Part shown: one piece after another, positions 1 to 8,786 of the stretch
How positions within the stretch are numbered: position 1 is the stretch's first letter
Layout: each line of letters starts with the position of its first letter
Assembly: GCA_033549065.1 (NCBI GenBank)
Contig: JAWSUE010000004.1
Coordinates: 124,001 to 188,000 of the forward strand
Direction: 5' to 3'
Source: Bacillota bacterium
GTDB lineage: Bacteria > Bacillota > Dethiobacteria > DTU022
DNA: 64,000 nucleotides
Made by a program: the position numbers and the translations under genes
The notes under the pieces: generated by a model
Told to the model about the DNA's origin: nothing
Seen by the model: only the letters and a program-made list of their open reading frames with translations
Databases searched by the model: none

Positions 1-2138
1 GCACGATTATTGCGAACTGCGATGGCAAGAGCTTTCCTGCTGCCAACCAGGACAGCAAGTTTCCTGGCCCGTGTAATCCCGGTGTAAAGAAGGTTACGCT
101 GAAGAAGCATGTAATGCTGAGTTAATACCGGCATTATTATTACCGGATATTCACTGCCCTGACTCTTATGCACCGATACAGCGTAAGAAAGAACTAACTC
201 ATCCAACTCTGTAAAGTCATAAATCACCGGTTTGGGCTGTAATAGATCTTTGAAGGTTACTACAAGCTCCCCTTCCTCGTTATCAATAGCCGTAATCAGA
301 CCGATATCTCCATTATAGATCTCTTTTTGATAGTTATTGCGTATCTGCATTACCTTATCACCCAATCTGAATACGGTTCCTTTACTGCTTGTCTCAATTT
401 TCCTTCTATCGCGTGGATTGAGCGCTTCCTGTAACAAAATATTCAGGTGGTCAACTCCGGCCGCCGTTTTGCGCATTGGTGTCAAAACCTGAATATCTAA
501 AAGAGGATCATATGGTCCGTAATTGGGTAATCTTTCCCGGCACAATTGTACTACCAGCCGGGCAGCATGTTCGGGATCTTCTTCATGAATAAAAAAGAAA
601 TCTTTATTTTTTTTATTAAGGTAAGGCATTTCACCGCGATTGACCCGGTGAGCATTAATGATAATCATGCTTTCCCGGGCTTGTCTGAAAATATGCCCCA
701 ACCGGAAGCACGGGATATTTCCGGCACTGATCAAATCCCTGAGAACATTTCCTGCCCCGACTGCAGGCAGCTGGTCAATATCACCGACCATGATTAACCT
801 GCATCCGGATGGGATCGCTTTGAGCAGATTGTACATGAGCATTAAATCAACCATTGAAGCCTCATCCACGATTAAAACCTGGGCATCGATCGGGTTTTTT
901 TCATTACGCATGAACCGGAAGCCTTCTCCTTCATGATAGTTATATTCAAGCATCCGGTGGATGGTAAAAGCTTCTTCGCCGGTAGCCTCCGTAACTCGTT
1001 TTGCGGCCCGTCCCGTAGGCGCAGCAAGTAGTACTTTTTGGCGCATTAACTGGAATATTGTGAGTAAGGCCTTGATTGTTGTTGTTTTTCCGGTTCCCGG
1101 TCCCCCGGTAACGATTAAAACCCCGTTCTGAAGAGCCTCTTCCAGCACCTGCAGCTGTTCAGCAGTCAAATGGGAGCAATCATGCTTGATCGAACCTACG
1201 GCGTGGGCAGCCTCTATCGACGAATAGTGACGGGCTGTACTGCGAATTTTTATAAGTAGTCTGGCCGATCCCTGCTCGGCCTGGTAAAACGGGGCATAAT
1301 AAATTGCTTCATCAGAATCCTTTATTTCACTGAAAAGCCTCTTCTGTTCAACCATTGAGCGAAGCTGTGTATCAATAAAAGATTCATTTAATACTTGACC
1401 GGTAATATCCAGCAGATCATGAATTCTCTCGATCAGGAGCGTTCGAGGTAGAAAAACATGGCCCTGTTCAGCAGCTCTGCTCAGCGTGTAGGTAATCGAA
1501 GCCTGCACTCTTTCAGGTGAATCTTCAGGCATACCTAACTGGCGGGCAATTTTATCTGCTGTTTTAAACCCGATACCAAATATATCTTCAGCCATGCGGT
1601 AAGGATTTTCCCGGACCTGCCGAATTGTGTGGGAACCGTAACGGCGGTACAACCTCATTGCCTGACCGACGCTGACCCCATACCCCTGTAAAAAGACCAA
1701 TACATTCTGTACATCTTTATACTGTTGATAGCTCTCGATTATAGATGCAGCTTTGACTGCACCGATACCTTCAATTTCCTGCAGGCGGTATGGTTCATTT
1801 TCCAGTACATCGAGAGTGGAAAGGCCAAATGATTTGACAATTTTATCTGCAGTAACCGGACCAATCCCCTTAATCAACCCCGATGAAAGATATCGTTTCA
1901 GCCCTTCTTCGGTAGCCGGGAGCAGTCTTTCCCACTTGTCCACTGATAGCTGTTTGCCATAACGGCTATGGATTTGCCACTGGCCGCAGACTGCCAGGCT
2001 CTCACCCTCCTGCATGGGAGGGAAATTACCGACGATCGTTACCGTGTTACCGTCATCACAGCGCAAAGAACCAATGAGGTAAGAACTATCTTCACTGTAA
2101 AACCTAATTTTTTCCAGAGTGCCTTCAAGTTTCTCCAG
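1..2138 (-). CDS. recD2: RecD2-type ATP-dependent 5'-3' DNA helicase (3' end outside window)
   Basis: This is a superfamily 1B helicase of the RecD/TraA group found without RecBC; it unwinds DNA 5' to 3' in repair. Translating the minus strand gives about 712 residues that run off the left edge. Visible in order are an OB-like N-terminus, tandem helix-hairpin-helix segments (GLIKGIGPVTADKI and EIEGIGAVKAASI, about residues 80-135), Walker A GGPGTGKTTT near residue 345, Walker B VDEASMVD near 424, and at the edge the motif VI-like LLYTGITRARK. The start is unusual. GGAGG is followed 8 nt later by CTG (2136-2138), giving the family-like N-terminus LEKLEGTLEKI. The only conventional alternative is a TTG at 2153 that lies inside the Shine-Dalgarno sequence and has none of its own. 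The gene lies 47-62 bp downstream of metK, probably in the same transcript. The family call is very secure; the CTG start is inferred. Confidence 0.93.
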   Translation of the reverse strand, partial: MEKLEGTLEKIRFYSEDSSYLIGSLRCDDGNTVTIVGNFPPMQEGESLAVCGQWQIHSRYGKQLSVDKWERLLPATEEGLKRYLSSGLIKGIGPVTADKIVKSFGLSTLDVLENEPYRLQEIEGIGAVKAASIIESYQQYKDVQNVLVFLQGYGVSVGQAMRLYRRYGSHTIRQVRENPYRMAEDIFGIGFKTADKIARQLGMPEDSPERVQASITYTLSRAAEQGHVFLPRTLLIERIHDLLDITGQVLNESFIDTQLRSMVEQKRLFSEIKDSDEAIYYAPFYQAEQGSARLLIKIRSTARHYSSIEAAHAVGSIKHDCSHLTAEQLQVLEEALQNGVLIVTGGPGTGKTTTIKALLTIFQLMRQKVLLAAPTGRAAKRVTEATGEEAFTIHRMLEYNYHEGEGFRFMRNEKNPIDAQVLIVDEASMVDLMLMYNLLKAIPSGCRLIMVGDIDQLPAVGAGNVLRDLISAGNIPCFRLGHIFRQARESMIIINAHRVNRGEMPYLNKKNKDFFFIHEEDPEHAARLVVQLCRERLPNYGPYDPLLDIQVLTPMRKTAAGVDHLNILLQEALNPRDRRKIETSSKGTVFRLGDKVMQIRNNYQKEIYNGDIGLITAIDNEEGELVVTFKDLLQPKPVIYDFTELDELVLSYAVSVHKSQGSEYPVIIMPVLTQHYMLLQRNLLYTGITRARKLAVLVGSRKALAIAVRNNR

Positions 2139-2200
2139 GTTAGAGTCCTCCAATACAACATTTGTCGATAAACTATAGAAACTAATTAAACAATTTAAGG

Positions 2201-3388
2201 TCAGAGCGCTTCCCTGAGCAGGTTCACCTTATCCAGACGCTCCCAGGCCAAATCAAGTTCAGGGCGTCCAAAATGTCCGTACGCAGCCAACTGCTGATAT
2301 ATCGGCTTTCGCAGTTCAAGATTTTCAATTATGGCCGCAGGTCGCAAGTCAAAGTTTTTGCGAATAAGATCTTCTATAGCTTCAACCGGTATTTTTTCAG
2401 TACCGAAAGTTTCAACCATCAGCGATACAGGATGAGCCACACCAATCGCGTAAGCTACCTGCAGTTGGCACTTTTCGGCAAGACCGGCTGCAACAACGTT
2501 CTTGGCCACGTACCTGGCAGCATATGAAGCAGAACGATCTACCTTGGTGGGATCCTTTCCGGAAAAAGCTCCCCCACCGTGTGCTGCGTATCCACCATAA
2601 GTATCAACAATTATTTTTCTTCCGGTTAAACCGGTATCACCCTGCGGCCCTCCAACAACAAAGCGTCCGGTTGGATTGATCAGAAAACGGGTTTCCGGCA
2701 TGATCAGCTCCCCCGGAACAACTTCACGGATGACATGCTCAACGATATCCTTTTCAATTTGCTCCAGCGTTATTTTATCACTGTGTTGGGCAGAAACTAC
2801 TACGGTCTGAAGATGAGACGGCTTCCCGTTACAGTAGGCAACACTAACCTGGGTCTTGCCATCAGGACGAAGATATTTCAAAGTTCCATTCTTCCTGACA
2901 GTGGCCAATCTTTGAGCAAGCTTATGAGCCAAAGAAATCGGCAAAGGCATCAGCTCAGGAGTTTCATTACAGGCAAAGCCAAACATTAACCCCTGATCTC
3001 CCGCCCCGATATTATCGTAGCTGTTAGTTTTCTGATCAAGCCTTGTCTCAAGTGCCCGATCAACTCCCTGGGCAATATCCGGAGATTGTTCGTCAATTGA
3101 GCTGATAACGGCACATGTATCACCGTCAAAACCATATTTAGCCCTGGTATAACCTATAGATTTAACCTTTTCTCTTACTATTTTGGGAATATCCACATAA
3201 CATTCCGTAGTTATTTCGCCGCAGACGAGAACCAAACCGGTCGTCACCATTGTTTCTGCTGCCACTCTGGCTTTCGGATCACATTCAATAATTGCATCCA
3301 GGATAGCATCAGATATCTGATCAGCCAGTTTATCCGGGTGCCCTTCAGTAACTGATTCTGAAGTAAAAAGGTAGTTATTTTGATGCAT
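2201..3388 (-). CDS. metK: S-adenosylmethionine synthetase
   Basis: MetK makes S-adenosylmethionine from methionine and ATP in the cytoplasm as a tetramer. The 395-residue protein has the family's usual length. It carries GHPDK (residues 16-20), GAGDQG (128-133) and the glycine-rich [16 protein letters not shown] segment that closes over the triphosphate. The start is an ATG six bases after AAGGAGGG. fabZ lies 47 bp upstream and recD2 follows downstream. I saw no SAM or T-box riboswitch in the short upstream gap, so any regulation must come from a promoter further upstream. Supply of SAM connects loosely with the homocysteine operon at 14009-16385, but the two are not adjacent. Confidence 0.98.
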   Translation of the reverse strand: MHQNNYLFTSESVTEGHPDKLADQISDAILDAIIECDPKARVAAETMVTTGLVLVCGEITTECYVDIPKIVREKVKSIGYTRAKYGFDGDTCAVISSIDEQSPDIAQGVDRALETRLDQKTNSYDNIGAGDQGLMFGFACNETPELMPLPISLAHKLAQRLATVRKNGTLKYLRPDGKTQVSVAYCNGKPSHLQTVVVSAQHSDKITLEQIEKDIVEHVIREVVPGELIMPETRFLINPTGRFVVGGPQGDTGLTGRKIIVDTYGGYAAHGGGAFSGKDPTKVDRSASYAARYVAKNVVAAGLAEKCQLQVAYAIGVAHPVSLMVETFGTEKIPVEAIEDLIRKNFDLRPAAIIENLELRKPIYQQLAAYGHFGRPELDLAWERLDKVNLLREAL

Positions 3389-3435
3389 GGGAAACCCTCC
3401 TTATAAAGAAAAGTTAAGTTAATAATTTTCTAAGG

Positions 3436-3885
3436 TTAAACCTTGTCACGATCGATAAGAGCAAACCACAACTCACCGGAAGCAACTACTTTTCCATCAA
3501 CCTGTGCTTCTGCTTCACCTTTACCGATATTACGCCTCATACCGGTCATGGTAATCGTCAGATAAAGCTGATCGCCCGGCTTTACAACCTGCTTGAAGCG
3601 GAAATTGTTGATTCCGGTAAAGAGGGCAAGCTTATTCTCATTTTCTTTAAGGCTCAGGACCGCCACTGCACCGACCTGGGCCAGAGATTCTACAATCATA
3701 ACTCCGGGCATAACCGGTTCCCCGGAAAAATGACCCTGGAAAAAAGGTTCGTTGATCGTTACATTTTTAATTCCTGAAGCCTTTTGCCCCGGCTCCAGTT
3801 CGGTAATTTTATCTACCATCAGAAAAGGATACCGGTGTGGAAGGACAGATAAGATTCTTTTTATATCCAGAGGTTCCTGAAGCAT
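3436..3885 (-). CDS. fabZ: 3-hydroxyacyl-[acyl-carrier-protein] dehydratase FabZ
   Basis: FabZ dehydrates 3-hydroxyacyl-ACP to trans-2-enoyl-ACP in type II fatty acid elongation. The 149-residue hot-dog-fold protein has LPHRYPFLMVDK near the N-terminus and the catalytic stretch GHFSGEPVMPGV with His52, followed by Glu66 in ESLAQ. The start ATG follows GAGGAG at good spacing. It stands apart from other fatty acid synthesis genes, between metK and a phosphoribosyltransferase gene. FabA-type isomerase is less likely because the length and the PHRYPFL motif fit FabZ. Confidence 0.97.
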   Translation of the reverse strand: MLQEPLDIKRILSVLPHRYPFLMVDKITELEPGQKASGIKNVTINEPFFQGHFSGEPVMPGVMIVESLAQVGAVAVLSLKENENKLALFTGINNFRFKQVVKPGDQLYLTITMTGMRRNIGKGEAEAQVDGKVVASGELWFALIDRDKV

Positions 3886-3911
3886 CTGAAAAATCTCCTC
3901 TCTGTATTTTT

Positions 3912-4553
3912 TTAGTTATTATTCCAGGCATTATTTAATATCGATACAACTTCCTGATCACTGACCTGTTCAAATCGCAGATAGAACTGACCTACGGCAG
4001 CAAAATTCTCAGGTGCTTCAAGATAAACAAGTTCATCTACTTCTTTTTTTAACCTGGCCAGGGTATCAGGAGGACCAACCGGAACAGCAAGCACCAGCTT
4101 TTGCGGTTTCTTTTCCTGCAAACTGCGCAGGGCGGCAAGAAGTGTATAACCTGTTGCCACCCCGTCATCAACCAGGATTACGAGCCGGTTGTCGGCAAAA
4201 GGCATTGGCCGGCTTCCGCGATATAGCTTTAAACGACGTATAATCTCTTCCTTTTCTTTTCGCGCAGCATCATCCAGGTAACCGGAAGTCACTCCCAGCC
4301 TGGAAATCAACTGGTCATTAAGCATGGTAAAACCATCGCCGGTTACCGCACCGATGGCTAACTCATTCTGATGGGGTGCTCCGATTTTTCTGGTTATGAT
4401 CAGATCGAGTTCTCCTCCCAGGGCTTTCCGGATCGGTTCGGCAACTGTTACCCCACCACGGGGAACTGCCAAAATTAAAGGATCCTTACCCCGATAGACA
4501 GAAAGTTTTTCTGCCAGACGTCTTCCAGCCTCAAACCGATCGGTAAAAGGCAT
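3912..4553 (-). CDS. Phosphoribosyltransferase family protein (COG1926 type)
   Basis: This is a type I phosphoribosyltransferase-fold protein of about 213 residues. The PRPP-binding loop is visible as VILVDDGVATGYT in the middle of the protein, and the N-terminal FTDRFEAGRRLAEKL is typical of the COG1926 group of predicted phosphoribosyltransferases, whose substrates are mostly unknown. The start is taken as the ATG nine bases after GGGAG; an ATG three codons upstream abuts the Shine-Dalgarno sequence. It lies between cooC upstream and fabZ downstream on the same strand. I cannot assign a substrate. It is not clearly upp, apt or hpt, and a separate upp is present at 27989. Confidence 0.85.
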   Translation of the reverse strand: MPFTDRFEAGRRLAEKLSVYRGKDPLILAVPRGGVTVAEPIRKALGGELDLIITRKIGAPHQNELAIGAVTGDGFTMLNDQLISRLGVTSGYLDDAARKEKEEIIRRLKLYRGSRPMPFADNRLVILVDDGVATGYTLLAALRSLQEKKPQKLVLAVPVGPPDTLARLKKEVDELVYLEAPENFAAVGQFYLRFEQVSDQEVVSILNNAWNNN

Positions 4554-4615
4554 TTCAATCATCTCCCGGTTAGTAAGTTTAGTTACCTTTCCAATTAGTT
4601 ACAGTTTAAGCAAAT

Positions 4616-5371
4616 TTAAAGATCCAGAGATTTAAAAAGGTTTTGCGCGGCTTGTACGGCAGTAGAATCAGCCGGCAAACCCAGTAAGGCTTTTCCATTA
4701 AGATCATATTCAGAAACCAGGGGATCATGCGGGATCTCCCCGAACAACTCCAGGCCACTATTTTGTACTTCCCGATCAAGCTGAGAAGCATCCCCCTCAC
4801 GGCTGCGCCCGATAACCAAACCCATTTTTGACACAGCGATCTGCACGTTTTCAACAATGCTTTTTACCCGGCCGGCAGATCGGACTCCACGTGCTGTTGA
4901 ATCGCTGGTCACCAGAAGAAGATCGACCATGGGTAACAGCCTCCGGCTTAGATGCTCCAACCCCGCTTCATTGTCTATGACCATGTAATCATAGTTCTTG
5001 CTGATTTTTTCAAGGTACCTTTTCAGCAGATCATTGGGATAACAGTAGCAACCCGGCCCCTGAGGATTTCCCATCACCAGTAGGTCAAATGCTTTATCTT
5101 CAACCAGCGCCCTGCTTAAACGGTATTCAATAAAGATGTCTTTGGTCATTCCGGTTGGTACTGCATCGGGTTTTTTTGTATCTTCCAAAATGGTACCGAT
5201 AGTTTCTATAACTTCAAGACCAAGGGCTTCATTCAGGTTTGCATTTGCATCTGCATCGACGGCAAGTATACTTGTACCCGGTCGATTTTCTACCAGGTAG
5301 CGGATCAGCAATGCTGAGAGGGTAGTTTTTCCGGTTCCCCCTTTTCCGGCAACTGCAATTCTTTTCGTCAT
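4616..5371 (-). CDS. cooC: CooC-type ATPase, nickel insertion for CO dehydrogenase
   Basis: CooC proteins are MinD/ParA-like ATPases that help insert nickel into the C-cluster of anaerobic CO dehydrogenase. The 251-residue protein has the deviant Walker A GKGGTGKT (residues 9-16, signature Lys10) and the Cys-x-Cys metal-binding pair in GPGCYCYPN (Cys108 and Cys110), which separates CooC from ordinary ParA. A later VIDNEAGLEHLSRR segment is typical of CooC. The start ATG follows AGGAGG by eight bases. Directly upstream are CoxE- and CoxD-like genes. No CO dehydrogenase gene is in the window, so the client enzyme is inferred. nikR at 33791 also points to nickel use. Confidence 0.9.
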   Translation of the reverse strand: MTKRIAVAGKGGTGKTTLSALLIRYLVENRPGTSILAVDADANANLNEALGLEVIETIGTILEDTKKPDAVPTGMTKDIFIEYRLSRALVEDKAFDLLVMGNPQGPGCYCYPNDLLKRYLEKISKNYDYMVIDNEAGLEHLSRRLLPMVDLLLVTSDSTARGVRSAGRVKSIVENVQIAVSKMGLVIGRSREGDASQLDREVQNSGLELFGEIPHDPLVSEYDLNGKALLGLPADSTAVQAAQNLFKSLDL

Positions 5372-5427
5372 TGTTACTGCCTCCTGTAATCATAATCTTT
5401 TTATAAATATTAAATAAAGGTTTCTTG

Positions 5428-6753
5428 TCAGAGCCTGCCAGATAATACTTCTTCCAGCTGTGATATTGTACTACAAGGCCACATTTCAACCAAACCGGAA
5501 ATCTCCCTGATCGATCGGAAATCCGCCCAGTGTGATACAGGCAGCGGATTTAGCCAGATTATTCTTTTTACCTTGTCTTTGATCATTTCAAATTCTCTGA
5601 CAGCCTGGTCAATCTTTATAGTTTTTGCATCGCTGACAACAACGATCGTTGTTTTTACATTCAGGTGATCCGGAAACCGTTTTTCAAGATCTTCCAATGC
5701 AAAACCGAGATTTGTACCGCCACCCCAATTTTTACTCTGGCGAACAATCCGATCCAGCAGGTGATTTAAACCCACCCGCCCCTTGAGTTCAGGCGTAAGA
5801 TTTTCCAGGGTATCAGAGAAGCTAAAACAGGACAGTTCTCTGACTATCTGACGTAAACCATGTAAAAAATGTATTACAAAAGTGCTGTAACGCTTCATCG
5901 ATGCCGATACATCACACAATAATAAAATTTGCTGTTTTGTCCGGCGTTTGGGGCGGTGTTTCAGGCGAAATATAATACCCCCATAGCACATATTATCACG
6001 TAAAGATCGGCGTAAATCTATTTTTCCATAACGAAATCCATAACTTTTTCTGCGTAATATTTTAAAGGCCAATTTTCGCGATAACTCCTGCAGTTGCTGC
6101 TCAGCAGCAGGAAAATCAGCTTCTTTGATTGTCCGGATATCAAGCTCACAAAGATCTAAATCTTTCTTACCCGTGCCGGATCCAGCATCTGAACCGACTG
6201 CACTGTAAGCTCCTGACGAAGTAAAATGTTCCTGCTGGCGGCAGTATCGAAGATGACTTTTAACTATTGTTTCGAGTATTGGCTTGAATTGCGGCTCCAC
6301 ATTTACCCCGTTCTCGGTCTTTCTGACAAAACTCTGTAACCTTTCACGCTGTCCAGCAGTTAAAGCGCTGTACTGCTCTAATTCTCTCGATTCCAGTCGA
6401 AGGGGTTCTCCCTTAAACTGCAAGTCCAGGTTGGCCTGCTTCAGTTTATCTTCAAATTGTTTTTTATATCCTGACAGTTCCCGTACTTTATTTCCATGGT
6501 TTTCCGATGATGAAAAAAAGTGATCAAACAGCAAATCAAAGGTCTGTTGGTCTCGGCGGTTTTTAACAAGGGTAGCCTGCAGGGCAGATTTAAAATGACT
6601 CTTTGAGGCAATATCTGTCCATTCAAGGGCCTGCAGAGCGTCAAATATTTCTGTTGTACTGACCGGAAGCCCTTCACGTCGTAACAAATTTACGAAAAGT
6701 GCAAAATTTTGATCAAAATAATTTCTTTTCTCCTTTATGATTTGCACCGGCAT
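5428..6753 (-). CDS. VWA-domain protein, CoxE-like
   Basis: This 441-residue protein resembles CoxE-type von Willebrand factor A proteins, partners of MoxR-type AAA+ ATPases in metalloenzyme assembly; in aerobic CO oxidizers CoxD and CoxE mature the Cu-Mo active site. The C-terminal VWA domain has a MIDAS-like DVSAS (residues 281-285) and a later GGGTNLGFAL segment. The N-terminal half is helical, with a short Gly/Ser-rich linker near residues 178-196. Its start overlaps the 3' end of the CoxD-like gene by 19 bp, so the two are probably translationally coupled. cooC follows 56 bp downstream. The VWA/MoxR pairing is certain; the Cox assignment is family-level, and the client could be another molybdenum or nickel enzyme. 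Confidence 0.88.
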   Translation of the reverse strand: MPVQIIKEKRNYFDQNFALFVNLLRREGLPVSTTEIFDALQALEWTDIASKSHFKSALQATLVKNRRDQQTFDLLFDHFFSSSENHGNKVRELSGYKKQFEDKLKQANLDLQFKGEPLRLESRELEQYSALTAGQRERLQSFVRKTENGVNVEPQFKPILETIVKSHLRYCRQQEHFTSSGAYSAVGSDAGSGTGKKDLDLCELDIRTIKEADFPAAEQQLQELSRKLAFKILRRKSYGFRYGKIDLRRSLRDNMCYGGIIFRLKHRPKRRTKQQILLLCDVSASMKRYSTFVIHFLHGLRQIVRELSCFSFSDTLENLTPELKGRVGLNHLLDRIVRQSKNWGGGTNLGFALEDLEKRFPDHLNVKTTIVVVSDAKTIKIDQAVREFEMIKDKVKRIIWLNPLPVSHWADFRSIREISGLVEMWPCSTISQLEEVLSGRL

Positions 6754-7652
6754 GTTTCACCTTCTGAACGATCTTGACGTAATATACTGGTTATACCCTC
6801 GGTGCCGATTTCTTTAGTGAACAAGATCTGGTCAGCCCGGGTTTTTAAAACAAGATTCATGGTATCGGCAACCAGTGTGCCGTCGAGCCGGGTACAGTTC
6901 ATCGTGACAAGAGCCTTTGCCCAGTCAAGCGTTTCGGCAATCGATGGTTTTTTTCGGAGGTTTGCCTGCTGACGAAGCTCATGGATAACAGCAGCAATTT
7001 CCCAGGCCAGCCTGTCCGCAACTCCGGGAACCTTAACTTTGATAATCTGGATTTCTTTTTCAATTTCAGGGAAATCAAGATAGAGGTACAGGCAGCGTCT
7101 TTTTAGGCCATCCGAAAGCTCACGTTCATTATTACTGGTTAATACTACAACAGGGATATTTCTGGCCTTAATTGTTCCCAGTTCCGGTATGGAAACCTGA
7201 AAGTCGGAAAGAACTTCAAAAAGGAACGCTTCAAATTCCGGATCACACTTATCGACTTCATCAATTAAAAGTACGGCCTGTTTTTCAGCCTGGATCGCTT
7301 TCAACAGTGGCCTCTCCAATAAGTATTGTTCAGAGAAAAGATCTTCTTCCTTAATCTGTTCTTTTTCCAGGTTTCGGTTCATCTGAATCCGCAGAAGTTG
7401 GCGCTGATAGTTCCATTCATATAAAGCTTTGGTTTCATCAAGGCCTTCGTAACACTGCAGACGAATCAGTTCTGTCTTTAAAACTTCAGCCAGAACTTTC
7501 CCCATCTCAGTTTTCCCAACTCCCGGCGCGCCTTCAATTAACAGCGGTTTTTGGAGGGCAAGCGCAAGATAAACTGTGAGAATTGTACTATCATCGCAGA
7601 TATATCCAGCCTGATCAAATTTCTTCTTAAGTGCTTTTATATTCTCATTCAT
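6735..7652 (-). CDS. MoxR-family AAA+ ATPase, CoxD-like
   Basis: This 305-residue AAA+ ATPase has Walker A GAPGVGKT (residues 41-48), Walker B LLIDEVDKCD and sensor 1 VVLTSNNERELSDGL. MoxR ATPases act as chaperones with VWA proteins. The sequence is closest to the CoxD branch, with LQCYEGLDETKALYEW after the first strand. It appears to be the first gene of a minus-strand unit coxD-coxE-cooC-phosphoribosyltransferase-fabZ-metK-recD2, and is divergent from the DDAH-like gene across a 173-bp gap. The last 19 bases overlap the VWA gene. Confidence 0.9.
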   Translation of the reverse strand: MNENIKALKKKFDQAGYICDDSTILTVYLALALQKPLLIEGAPGVGKTEMGKVLAEVLKTELIRLQCYEGLDETKALYEWNYQRQLLRIQMNRNLEKEQIKEEDLFSEQYLLERPLLKAIQAEKQAVLLIDEVDKCDPEFEAFLFEVLSDFQVSIPELGTIKARNIPVVVLTSNNERELSDGLKRRCLYLYLDFPEIEKEIQIIKVKVPGVADRLAWEIAAVIHELRQQANLRKKPSIAETLDWAKALVTMNCTRLDGTLVADTMNLVLKTRADQILFTKEIGTEGITSILRQDRSEGETCRCKS

Positions 7653-7825
7653 GGCCTTTATTCTTCTTTTCCTTTATTTAGATTTTACTTTTTTCGCTAG
7701 TAGATCCAGATCTAATGATACTACATCAAAACGTGCCGGGCAAACTGGACAACTATATTCACTAAGCTGGTCAGATTATGTTAGAATTACTATTGAAAAC
7801 AAACAATTAAATTACGGAGGTTAAA

Positions 7826-8704
7826 ATGGCAAAATTTAATGGTCAATCCGAAACAGGAAAAATAGATTCCATCCTGATGAAGAAACCTGAAACTGCATGG
7901 AAGAGTCAGGAAAATATCAAGAAACAGTGGCAAAAACTGCACTATCCAGCCGAACCGAACTACGAAAAGGTTTTGAATGAATACAGCCAGTTTACTGCTA
8001 TCATTGAAAAGTACGTCCCTGAAGTACATTATCTTCCTGAAAATGATCATACCAGCCTGGACTCGATTTATACCCACGACCCGGTAATAATCACCAAAGG
8101 CGGGGCTATTCTATGCAATATGGGCAAATATGAACGCAAGCCGGAAGCTGAAGCAGCCGGGAAATATCTTGAAAAGATCGGCATCCCGATAATCGGTAAG
8201 ATTGAAGCACCCGGAAAAATTGAGGGCGGAGATATAGTATGGTTTGATGATGATACAGTAGCTGTAGGCCTCGGTTATCGCACAAACAGCGCCGGAGTTT
8301 CCCAACTGCGTGATTTGACAAAAGACATGGTTAAAGAAGTAATAGAAGTCCCGCTCCCCCACGGAAATGGTCCTGCAGAATGCCTGCATCTAATGTCAAT
8401 GATCAGCCCGGTCGATCGTGATCTTGCTGTAATATATTCACCGCTGATGGTTGTACCTTTCCGGGATCTTTTAATTGAAAAAGGATTTCGATTTGTGGAA
8501 GTTCCCGACAGTGAATATGACACTTTTGGCTGCAACGTTCTGGCCCTGGCGCCACGGATATGTGTCATGATTGCCGGAAACCCGAAAACCAAAGCCGGCC
8601 TGGAAAGAGAAGGGGTTACAGTCTTTGAATATCCTGGGGAAGACGTTTCAATAAAGGGTGGCGGCGGACCAACCTGCCTGACCAGACCACTGTTCCGTTT
8701 ATAG
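7826..8704 (+). CDS. Dimethylarginine dimethylaminohydrolase-like (guanidine-modifying superfamily)
   Basis: DDAH hydrolyses N-omega-methylated arginines to citrulline plus methyl- or dimethylamine. The 292-residue protein shows the superfamily catalytic set: Glu133 in KIEGGDIVW, His188 in ECLHLM and nucleophile Cys284 in GGGGPTCLTRP, plus a substrate-site Asp in YTHDPV. It lines up with bacterial DDAH along its whole length, including a segment resembling EAPG-x-x-E-x-GDI. Related families (arginine deiminase, amidinotransferase) are possible, so the substrate is not proven. The start ATG follows GGAGG, and the gene ends in a true TAG stop followed about 20 bp later by a terminator. It is one of two plus-strand genes in the window. 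The dimethylamine methyltransferase gene mtbB lies close by, which gives DDAH activity a metabolic sense. Confidence 0.8.
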   Translation: MAKFNGQSETGKIDSILMKKPETAWKSQENIKKQWQKLHYPAEPNYEKVLNEYSQFTAIIEKYVPEVHYLPENDHTSLDSIYTHDPVIITKGGAILCNMGKYERKPEAEAAGKYLEKIGIPIIGKIEAPGKIEGGDIVWFDDDTVAVGLGYRTNSAGVSQLRDLTKDMVKEVIEVPLPHGNGPAECLHLMSMISPVDRDLAVIYSPLMVVPFRDLLIEKGFRFVEVPDSEYDTFGCNVLALAPRICVMIAGNPKTKAGLEREGVTVFEYPGEDVSIKGGGGPTCLTRPLFRL

Positions 8705-8725
8705 ATTCAATATGCGTATAATCAG

Positions 8726-8755
8726 AACCCACCCATTGTAAAAGGGTGGGTTTTT
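8726..8755 (+). terminator. Intrinsic terminator after DDAH-like gene
   Basis: A nine-base stem (AACCCACCC, 8726-8734, pairing with 8744-8752) around a nine-base loop ends in a run of T. It begins 21 bases after the TAG stop of the DDAH-like gene, so this gene is transcribed alone. Its position also argues that the TAG is a genuine stop. Confidence 0.9.
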
Positions 8756-8786
8756 ACTTACAACTGGGCATTCTCTAAAATTTTAT

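Noticed and set aside
546-2171. Several plus-strand open frames in the first 2.2 kb
   Set aside because: They lie antisense to recD2, lack ribosome binding sites and resemble no family.
3389-3435. SAM riboswitch upstream of metK
   Set aside because: Only 47 bp separate metK from fabZ, too short for an S-box, and no such motif is visible.
8702-8704. TAG at the end of the DDAH-like gene as another pyrrolysine codon
   Set aside because: The protein is complete with its catalytic Cys eight residues from the end, and a terminator hairpin begins 21 bases later.
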